A stretch of DNA of 7,444 nt from RGIG4608 sp051867875. Its GTDB lineage: Bacteria; Bacillota; Clostridia; Oscillospirales; CAG-272. Position 1 is the stretch's first letter. The number at the start of each line of letters is the position of its first letter. A program made the translations under genes and the position numbers. Location: positions 1 to 7,444 of the forward strand of contig JBJDZG010000024.1 of the NCBI GenBank assembly GCA_051867875.1, given 5' to 3'. Below, piece after piece: positions 1 through 5,354 of the stretch. Under the pieces are notes generated by a model. That model had not been told where the DNA came from. It did not search any database and saw only the letters and a program-made list of their open reading frames with translations.

Positions 1-252
1 ATAAAATTCTTTTTTATCTCCGTTTTTTCAAAAATAATACTTGACTTTTCACTATTTTTGAAAAAAGAAACCGCCATATGACAAAATTTCAGCCTTAAAG
101 TTGTTTTTATCTCTTAATAGGGGTAAAAACGTCCCATTTCAGCTATTGTAAATTTCATTTATTTCACGAAAAACGCAAATACATTGTAAGAAATGCACAA
201 AAATCAACACAAAAATTCTACATTCGGTGTTTATAAAACTCAAAAAGACCTA
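1..252. other. AT-rich non-coding region left of the first promoter
   Basis: No credible coding frame is present on either strand. The stretch is A/T-rich with short homopolymer runs. Its only clear structure is the inverted repeat at 23-66, described separately. A weak GGG...CCC dyad around 119-136 is too short to call. No tRNA, riboswitch core or terminator with a proper U-tract was recognised. A gene may begin or end just left of the window, but nothing here proves it. Confidence 0.6.
23..66. repeat. 14-bp perfect inverted repeat, 16-base spacer
   Basis: The left arm TTTTTTCAAAAATA (23-36) is the exact reverse complement of the right arm TATTTTTGAAAAAA (53-66). The 16-base spacer contains a TTGACT hexamer (41-46) resembling a -35 box, but there is no matching -10 at 16-18 bases on the + strand. 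The arms are almost pure A/T, so low complexity contributes, yet 14 matched positions including the C/G pair is notable. It could be an operator-like dyad or a weak bidirectional transcript end for a gene outside the window. Function is not assigned. Confidence 0.55.
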
Positions 253-281
253 TTGAAAAATCAGGGGAAAATGTGTATAAT
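253..281 (+). promoter_or_regulatory. Sigma-A type promoter for the EF-G-like gene
   Basis: A -35 box TTGAAA (253-258) and a perfect -10 box TATAAT (276-281) are separated by exactly 17 bases. Transcription would start near 288, leaving an untranslated leader of about 100 bases before the ATG at 388. That leader contains several hairpins: GGAAA/TTTCC at 294-307, CCAAAAA/TTTTTGG at 307-324, and the strong one at 358-374. Confidence 0.82.
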
Positions 282-357
282 GGATAAGAAGATGGAAAAT
301 GTTTTCCCAAAAATGTTTTTTTGGAAATAATTTAGCATTTTATATACTATCGAAAGG

Positions 358-374
358 GTCCGCATAGTGCGGAC
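358..374 (+). promoter_or_regulatory. Leader hairpin directly upstream of the ribosome site
   Basis: GTCCGCA (358-364) pairs perfectly with TGCGGAC (368-374) around a three-base TAG loop. The hairpin ends one base before the AAGG (375-378) that serves the ATG at 388. It swallows an in-frame GTG (367-369), which argues against that codon as the start. Because it sits next to the Shine-Dalgarno, it may influence ribosome loading. No known riboswitch or leader family was recognised. Confidence 0.6.
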
Positions 375-387
375 AAGGTACAATCCT

Positions 388-2445
388 ATGCAAAACATTG
401 AAACAAAAATGATCAGAAACGTGGCACTCCTCGGTCATAGCGGAAGCGGTAAGACTTCTCTTGCAGAGGCAATCCTTCACGTAGCAGGCGCGTCCGACAG
501 ATTCGGCAACGTACCCGACGGAACGACGGTTTGCGATTTTGACCCCGAGGAAATCAAGCGCGGTTTCTCGCTTTCTTCCGCGGTAGCTCCTTTCATGTGG
601 AAGAATACGAAAATCAACATTCTCGACACACCCGGATTCCTTGACTTCGTAGGAGAGGTTAAGCAGTCATTAAGAGTTGCCGACGCAGCTCTCATTCTCG
701 TTGACGGTAAAGCAGGTATCGAGGTTGGTACGGAGCTCGCTTGGGACTACGCGCAGGAAGCAGGTCTTCCCACGGCATTCTTCATCAATAAATTTGACGA
801 TAACGAAGCAAGATTCGGAAGAGTTCTTGACTCGCTCCACGAAAAATTCGGTAAAAACGTATGTCCTCTAACCATTCCGATGATTAAAGACGGCAAGGTA
901 GTAGGCGCTATCGACCTTATCAAGCAGGAAGCTCACGTTTTCAACGATAAAGGTCAGCACTCCGTTTGTGCAGTTCCCGAGGAAAACGCAGAGGCTATGG
1001 AAAAATACCGCGAAATGCTTATGGAAGCGGTTGCTTCTACTGACGAGGACCTCATGATGAAGTTCTTCGAGGGAGAAGAGATTACACCTATGGAAGCACT
1101 CAACGCAGTTCATAACGGCGTTATCTGCGGAGATATCGTTCCCGTGCTTTGCGGTGCGGCAACGAAGCTTTGGGGCGTTTGGACGCTTCTCAACGTAATT
1201 GACGAGTCCTTCCCCAGACACACGGCAAAGAAGAACGAATTGCTTGAAGGCGGCGACACAATGGAGATAGACCCCGAGGGCGAGTGCGCGCTCTTCGTAT
1301 TCAAGACGGTTTCCGACCCGTTCGTAGGAAAAATGTCCTTCTTCAAGGTTATGAACGGTACTCTTAAAAGAGATATGCTCCTCAGAAATACCACTACCGA
1401 TACAAACGAAAAGATGGCTCACATCTACGTAGTCAAGGGCAAGAACCAGACTGAGGTTGAGGTTCTTTGTTGCGGCGATATCGGTATGACCGCAAAGCTT
1501 GCCAATACCAATACGGGCGACACTCTCGCTTGGAACAGCGATATCCACTATGCGAGAACGGAATATCCCGAGCCCTTTATGGCTCAGTCCATCGCGCCTC
1601 TCTCCAAGGGCGACGAGGATAAGATTTCCGCAGGTATCGCAAAGCTCTGTGAAGAGGACAAGACGATTAAATTCGAAAACAACCCCGAAACGCATCAGCT
1701 CGTTATTTACGGTATGGGCGATATGCATATTTCGGTTCTCGAATCTAAGCTCAAATCCAGATTCGGCGTTTCCGTTAAGCTCGACCTTCCCAAGATTGCT
1801 TACCGCGAAATGATTACGAAGAGCGTTGACGTTCAGGGTAAGCATAAGAAGCAGTCCGGCGGTCACGGTCAGTACGGCGACGTTAAGATTAAGTTCTCAC
1901 CCGGTGAGGAAGAGGGACTTACCTTTACAGAGTCCACGGTCGGCGGTTCGGTTCCGAAGAATTTCCACCCCGCAGTTCAGAAGGGTCTTGAGGACGCTAT
2001 GAAGAAGGGTGTTTACGGATATCCCGTAATCAAGCTCGCCGCTAACCTTTACGATGGCTCTTACCACGACGTTGACTCCAACGAAATGTCCTTTAAGATG
2101 GCTGCGGCTATCGCTTATAAGGAGTGTATGAAGCTCGCTAACCCCGTTCTTCTTGAACCCGTAGGCGACCTTGCCGTTACAGTTCCCGAGGCGTACGTAG
2201 GCGACGTTATGAGTAACCTCAATAAGCGCCGCGGAAGCGTTATGGGTATGGACCCCGCTCAGAAGAAGGGCTATACCACAATCAACGCTACTATCCCGAA
2301 GGCTGAAATTCTCGACTACACAATCACTCTCCGCGCTATGACGCAGGGCAGAGGAAGCTTCGAGTTCCATGAAACAGGCTACGAGCAGGTTCCCATGCAG
2401 ATAGCTCAGAAGATTAAGGAAGAGAACGCACAGAACGAAGAATAA
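388..2445 (+). CDS. EF-G-like translational GTPase (EF-G2 / FusA paralogue)
   Basis: This 685-residue protein has the full EF-G layout. The GTPase domain (about 1-275) has G1 GHSGSGKT (16-23), a G2 area with RG at 58-59, G3 DTPG (80-83), G4 NKFD (134-137) and G5 CGAA (255-258). Domains II (about 295-385) and III (about 395-465) follow. Domain IV (about 468-588) keeps GGHGQYGDV (491-499) and GSYHDVDS (557-564) with the translocation-loop His560. Domain V runs to about 675. The divergent switch region (FDPEEIKRGFSLSSA) and Phe84, where canonical EF-G has the catalytic His after DTPG, place it in the EF-G-like group rather than the housekeeping FusA. It is cytosolic and expected to bind ribosomes; the physiological role of this group is poorly defined. 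The ATG at 388 is chosen over the in-frame GTG at 367 because AAGG lies 9 bases upstream and family members begin close to the IRNVALLGH segment. It appears monocistronic, with its own promoter and terminator. Confidence 0.94.
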   Translation: MQNIETKMIRNVALLGHSGSGKTSLAEAILHVAGASDRFGNVPDGTTVCDFDPEEIKRGFSLSSAVAPFMWKNTKINILDTPGFLDFVGEVKQSLRVADAALILVDGKAGIEVGTELAWDYAQEAGLPTAFFINKFDDNEARFGRVLDSLHEKFGKNVCPLTIPMIKDGKVVGAIDLIKQEAHVFNDKGQHSVCAVPEENAEAMEKYREMLMEAVASTDEDLMMKFFEGEEITPMEALNAVHNGVICGDIVPVLCGAATKLWGVWTLLNVIDESFPRHTAKKNELLEGGDTMEIDPEGECALFVFKTVSDPFVGKMSFFKVMNGTLKRDMLLRNTTTDTNEKMAHIYVVKGKNQTEVEVLCCGDIGMTAKLANTNTGDTLAWNSDIHYARTEYPEPFMAQSIAPLSKGDEDKISAGIAKLCEEDKTIKFENNPETHQLVIYGMGDMHISVLESKLKSRFGVSVKLDLPKIAYREMITKSVDVQGKHKKQSGGHGQYGDVKIKFSPGEEEGLTFTESTVGGSVPKNFHPAVQKGLEDAMKKGVYGYPVIKLAANLYDGSYHDVDSNEMSFKMAAAIAYKECMKLANPVLLEPVGDLAVTVPEAYVGDVMSNLNKRRGSVMGMDPAQKKGYTTINATIPKAEILDYTITLRAMTQGRGSFEFHETGYEQVPMQIAQKIKEENAQNEE

Positions 2446-2457
2446 ATCAATAAAACA

Positions 2458-2488
2458 CAGGCGGAGAAATTCTCCGCCTGATTTTTTT
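2458..2488 (+). terminator. Intrinsic terminator after the EF-G-like gene
   Basis: CAGGCGGAG (2458-2466) pairs with CTCCGCCTG (2472-2480) around the AAATT loop, and AA/TT could extend the stem inward. Seven T residues follow at 2482-2488. It lies 12 bases after the stop codon, so it ends the transcript that begins near 288. Confidence 0.93.
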
Positions 2489-2562
2489 GCTTAATCGATG
2501 CGTACTGCTTTGTATATAATTTGCTTGCGGTAGCACGGCTTTCTCAGCACTCGCTCAGTTTG

Positions 2563-2592
2563 AAAAAAGGGCTCTCCGAGAAGAGCCCTTTT
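2563..2592 (-). terminator. Intrinsic terminator of the OB-fold lipoprotein gene
   Basis: AAAAGGGCTCT (2565-2575) and AGAGCCCTTTT (2582-2592) form an 11-bp stem with loop CCGAGA. Read on the minus strand, the GGGCTCT stem is followed by six T residues (2568 down to 2563). It begins 7 bases beyond the stop codon of the minus-strand gene. On the + strand the tail TTTTGTTG is poorer, so bidirectional action is possible but weaker. With the terminator at 2458-2488 it insulates the two convergent genes. Confidence 0.9.
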
Positions 2593-2599
2593 GTTGTAT

Positions 2600-4690
2600 T
2601 TATTTCAAAAAGTTGAGTTCGTTGTAAACCTGACCGTCATCGGTAATAACGGAGAGAACGCAACCTCTCCAATACGTCTTGTTGTTCCAGTTGCAAGGAG
2701 CCAGCTCGACCGTTACTTCCTGACCTGCGAATGCTTTGAGGAAGCCGTACTGATTAGCGCTTGAGCAGTAAAGGCTGACCTTCGTGCCGTTGCCGTCGAT
2801 GAGATTGATGTTAGTATAGTAGTTTGTTTCAACGACTTCAACAGTCGCTTTGAGTACGAATACCGTCGTGGAGTAGTCAACGCCCGCGTCAAGAGCGTAG
2901 AAGTCTGCAAGAGTTTTGTCATATACGAAGCTGTCGGTTGAATACTCGTGCTTGCCGTAGTTGTTCACGATTACGGTAGCACCCGTAATGCAGGTCTGAC
3001 CTGCGTGAGAGCCGTTGCCGTCGTGGAAAAGGTCTCTCTTGCCCTCGATGATGACTTCTTGACCTACGGCAAGTCCTTCCCAGACGGAAGAATCGTTTAC
3101 GATAACGGCGATTATACCGCTTTCGTCGATAAGGTAGAAGCCGTCCCTGTTTACAAGCGAAGGACCTATGATGCCCTTGACCGTAACCGTTTCGCCGACT
3201 GCCTTGCCTATTGCTTCATTTATGCCGATTGATGGAACGTCAACTGCTATGGATACCAAAATCGGTATTTGGTAAGTGGCGGAAAGCTCTCCGTACGTTA
3301 CGGTTGCGGTAACGGTTGCAAGTTCGGATTCACTCTGTCCGCAGTGGAATATCGTTTTGCCGTCAACTTCTTCAAAGTAAATGACGTTTGTATTGCTCGA
3401 AGAATAGGTAACGGTTGCGCCTTCAAAACCGAGAAGCTCGCTTGAAACGCTCGTTACAAGCTCTGCCTGCGGGTCGCCCGTGTATAAGTCAAGGAACTGG
3501 TCCTTTACATAGTATTCGATAACGTGTTCGGGAACGTCTGCAAGGTCAAACACAAAGCCCTCGTCGATAACCGATACGGGAAGGAAACGGAAGTAGCACT
3601 CGCTTGAAGTGGACTTTGCATTGAGGGGAGAGAGGTAAACGGTGCAGATTTTGCCGTCGAACTCGTCGAGCCAACTGAAATCGTTTCCGTTGCACTGCGT
3701 GTAGGTGTAAGCACCCGTCTTGCCGTCAAGGTCGAAGAAATAGTAATTTGTAAAGCCCGTGCCCTCAACCTTTTTAACGAGGGCGTTTACCTTAAAAATC
3801 GTGGTCGTAACGTTTTCCGTTACGGGAGTATTCAAAATTTCCTTGACTGTCGTTTCGAAAATCCATGATTTGTCGAACTCGTTGTCGGTCTTTTCATCGT
3901 TTGCGATAAGAGTTGCTTCTTCAAGCTGGCAGCAGCCCTTGTAGCCGTGCTTTTCGGCAGAGCTCTGCTCGTTTTCAAGCACCCAATAGGTCTTTGATGC
4001 GAGAACTGTAATCGCATTGCCTATCTTTACTCTCTGTGCGAGGTCTGCGTCGTATACGTAAATGGAGTTCGTGCCGTCAACGAGGTATACACCGCTTGGC
4101 TTCATACCGTTTGCAAACGTGATTCTTGCAACGACACCCGAAACCTTAACCTTCGTGCCTTTTTCCGCCTCACGCGCATCGGAGATGCTCATTTCGGTGT
4201 AATCGCTCTGGTCGATATCTCCTACGTCTGCTTTTCTGAAATCGATGAGCTCGGCGCTCTTGACTTCCATAGTTCCGTTATAGTTTTGAAGAACGCAGAG
4301 AAGGAGAACGGTGTCGCTTTTGAGGGGCTTGTCTTCCATCGTGGAGTAATTTTTTACGCCGTAGACGTATATCTTGCCAGTTGCGTCCTCAATATACATC
4401 TCGCCGTACTGAGCGTTCGATACCTCGGTAACAGTGCCCGCGATGTAATACTTTTCCGACGTGGGCTCGGTTGCGCCCTTGCATATTTCAAGAGCTTCTG
4501 CCACCGAAATGATGTCGTAGAGCTCGTCCCATTCGTCAGTGGGCGGAACATCGTCGTGTGGGGGTTGAGTGGTGGTTGTCGTCGTAGTACCGCCGACAAG
4601 TCCGAGAATGCCGTCAATGGTGAATTCGCATGAAGTCAAGAGCATAACTGCCGCCATAAGGCAGGCAACAACGGTTAATTTGCGTTTCAT
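2600..4690 (-). CDS. Multi-module OB-fold-like secreted lipoprotein
   Basis: A 696-residue lipoprotein. The signal peptide (KRK start, hydrophobic 5-18) ends in lipobox LTSC with lipidated Cys21, then comes a Thr7-Gln-Pro-Pro linker (35-44). I read the rest as repeated beta modules: OB1 (about 62-151), OB2 (167-263), OB3 (279-376), an Ig-like domain (390-482, with TVTYSSSNTNVI), OB4 (487-577) and OB5 (593-685). OB1, OB2 and OB4 share the pattern hydrophobic-AxG-V, then Y-[IL]-[ED]-D, then I-x-V, typical of YhcR-type OB folds found beside extracellular nucleases. OB3 and OB5 form a second class and align with each other (TT-F...V-VE...TN...D..G...Y...F...F.G...TV.L.P.N...SVI). No catalytic motif was found, so binding of nucleic acid or polysaccharide is inferred, not shown. 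The start is supported by AAGGAG (4697-4702) 6 bases upstream. It is divergent from the 139-residue and nuclease genes and ends at its own terminator. Domain assignment is by eye. Confidence 0.85.
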   Translation of the reverse strand: MKRKLTVVACLMAAVMLLTSCEFTIDGILGLVGGTTTTTTTQPPHDDVPPTDEWDELYDIISVAEALEICKGATEPTSEKYYIAGTVTEVSNAQYGEMYIEDATGKIYVYGVKNYSTMEDKPLKSDTVLLLCVLQNYNGTMEVKSAELIDFRKADVGDIDQSDYTEMSISDAREAEKGTKVKVSGVVARITFANGMKPSGVYLVDGTNSIYVYDADLAQRVKIGNAITVLASKTYWVLENEQSSAEKHGYKGCCQLEEATLIANDEKTDNEFDKSWIFETTVKEILNTPVTENVTTTIFKVNALVKKVEGTGFTNYYFFDLDGKTGAYTYTQCNGNDFSWLDEFDGKICTVYLSPLNAKSTSSECYFRFLPVSVIDEGFVFDLADVPEHVIEYYVKDQFLDLYTGDPQAELVTSVSSELLGFEGATVTYSSSNTNVIYFEEVDGKTIFHCGQSESELATVTATVTYGELSATYQIPILVSIAVDVPSIGINEAIGKAVGETVTVKGIIGPSLVNRDGFYLIDESGIIAVIVNDSSVWEGLAVGQEVIIEGKRDLFHDGNGSHAGQTCITGATVIVNNYGKHEYSTDSFVYDKTLADFYALDAGVDYSTTVFVLKATVEVVETNYYTNINLIDGNGTKVSLYCSSANQYGFLKAFAGQEVTVELAPCNWNNKTYWRGCVLSVITDDGQVYNELNFLK

Positions 4691-4743
4691 TTTGCACTCC
4701 TTATTAAGTTCATTTTAGTGTACTTATACCTTCGTACAACTAT

Positions 4744-4772
4744 ATTTTATTATTAATAAGTAGAAAAGTCAA
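4744..4772 (-). promoter_or_regulatory. Promoter for the OB-fold lipoprotein gene
   Basis: On the minus strand TTGACT (4772-4767) is followed after 17 bases by TAAAAT (4749-4744), each one mismatch from consensus. A 10-bp perfect palindrome TTATTAATAA (4750-4759) lies in the spacer between the two boxes, where a repressor could act, though A/T richness makes chance plausible. The leader to the ATG (complement of 4688-4690) is about 45-50 bases and includes a strong AAGGAG ribosome site (4697-4702). Confidence 0.82.
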
Positions 4773-4811
4773 GACTAAATAGTATATTTTCGCTTAATTT
4801 TTTAATAAAAC

Positions 4812-4840
4812 TTGCAAATTTACAAAAAATACTGTATAAT
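4812..4840 (+). promoter_or_regulatory. Promoter for the 139-residue gene
   Basis: TTGCAA (4812-4817) and a perfect TATAAT (4835-4840) are spaced by 17 bases. The predicted start near 4847 gives a leader of about 33 bases. It faces away from the minus-strand promoter at 4744-4772, with 39 bases between the two -35 boxes, so one regulator bound between them could control both directions. Translation has a G-rich site (GGGGG, 4864-4868) 11 bases before the ATG, a less canonical ribosome site than those of its neighbours. Confidence 0.8.
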
Positions 4841-4879
4841 GTTTACGTATTTCGAATATGGACGGGGGTTTTAACGATT

Positions 4880-5299
4880 ATGAAAAAAATTACGCTTGCT
4901 CTGTGTATCGATTCAAGGGGCGGCATGACGTTCAACAATCGCAGACAGGCAAAGGATATGGAAGTCATCGCGGATATGGCGTCGCGCTTCGGCGGGGGCG
5001 GAATTTTTATCGCTCCGTATTCTGCAAAAATGTTTCAGAGCTTTGAAAACGTAAGCGTCGCGGACTCTCCCATCGCTTCGGCTGACGACGGCTCACTCGT
5101 TTTTATTGAAAACTCCGAGCTTCTCGGAGATTTTGACGGCGTTGAAACCGTCGTGATATACCGATTCGGTATTCCTTATCCCGCGGACAGATATTTTGAA
5201 TACGACCTTGTCGCTCTCGGATACAAAAAAATATCAAAGGACAAGTTTTCAACGGCTCTTCATCAAAAGATTGAGAGAGAAGTTTATAAAAAGTCTTGA
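4880..5299 (+). CDS. Conserved hypothetical protein, 139 residues
   Basis: A small soluble protein with no signal peptide or membrane segment. Visible blocks are CIDSRGGMTFNNRRQAKD (9-26), APYSAK (45-50), VFIENSEL (74-81), YRFGIPYPADRYF (94-106) and a C-terminal HQKIEREVY (128-136). From memory this matches a short Clostridia family with an N-terminal G-M-x-F-N-x-R-R-Q-[SA]-x-D block and a central YRxxxxYPAD block, often labelled 'ribonuclease Z' in automated annotation. It lacks the metallo-beta-lactamase HxHxDH motif of real RNase Z, so that name should not be carried over. The function is unknown; conserved Asp, Arg, Tyr and His residues could make a small enzyme. It has its own promoter and no terminator before the nuclease gene 55 bases downstream, so read-through into that gene is likely. 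Confidence 0.85.
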   Translation: MKKITLALCIDSRGGMTFNNRRQAKDMEVIADMASRFGGGGIFIAPYSAKMFQSFENVSVADSPIASADDGSLVFIENSELLGDFDGVETVVIYRFGIPYPADRYFEYDLVALGYKKISKDKFSTALHQKIEREVYKKS

Positions 5300-5324
5300 T
5301 TAATTGAAATTTTTATAGTACAAT
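5296..5324 (+). promoter_or_regulatory. Promoter for the nuclease-HAD pair
   Basis: TTGATT (5296-5301) overlaps the TGA stop (5297-5299) of the preceding gene. After 17 bases comes TACAAT (5319-5324), one mismatch from the consensus -10. The predicted start near 5331 gives a short leader of about 24 bases before the ATG at 5355. The nuclease can therefore be expressed on its own and also by read-through from 4847. Confidence 0.72.
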
Positions 5325-5342
5325 AGAGATATAAAAAGTGAA

Positions 5343-5346
5343 AGGA
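5343..5346 (+). promoter_or_regulatory. Ribosome site that decides the nuclease start
   Basis: AGGA within GAAAGGA lies 8 bases before the ATG at 5355 but only 2 bases before the in-frame ATG at 5349. The spacing favours 5355, giving a mature start of MKTDFK rather than MRMKTDFK. Confidence 0.8.
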
Positions 5347-5354
5347 ATATGAGA

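Noticed and set aside
41..46. TTGACT as a -35 box on the + strand
   Set aside because: The bases 16-18 positions downstream are an A-run with no -10 match.
367..387. Upstream GTG start for the EF-G-like protein
   Set aside because: The GTG lies in the loop and stem of the 358-374 hairpin and adds seven residues not expected for the family. The ATG at 388 has AAGG at good spacing.
868..1866. Long open frame of 332 codons on the minus strand inside the EF-G-like gene
   Set aside because: It lies wholly antisense to a clear EF-G-like protein, has no recognisable domain and no ribosome site of note. It is explained by codon bias of the real gene.
1897..2370. Open frame of 157 codons on the minus strand
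   Set aside because: Antisense to EF-G domains IV and V, whose conserved motifs are intact. No independent evidence of coding.
2511..2520. TATAAT hexamer between the two terminators
   Set aside because: No -35 box stands at the right distance and no gene follows on the + strand before the convergent gene, so I do not call a promoter or antisense RNA.
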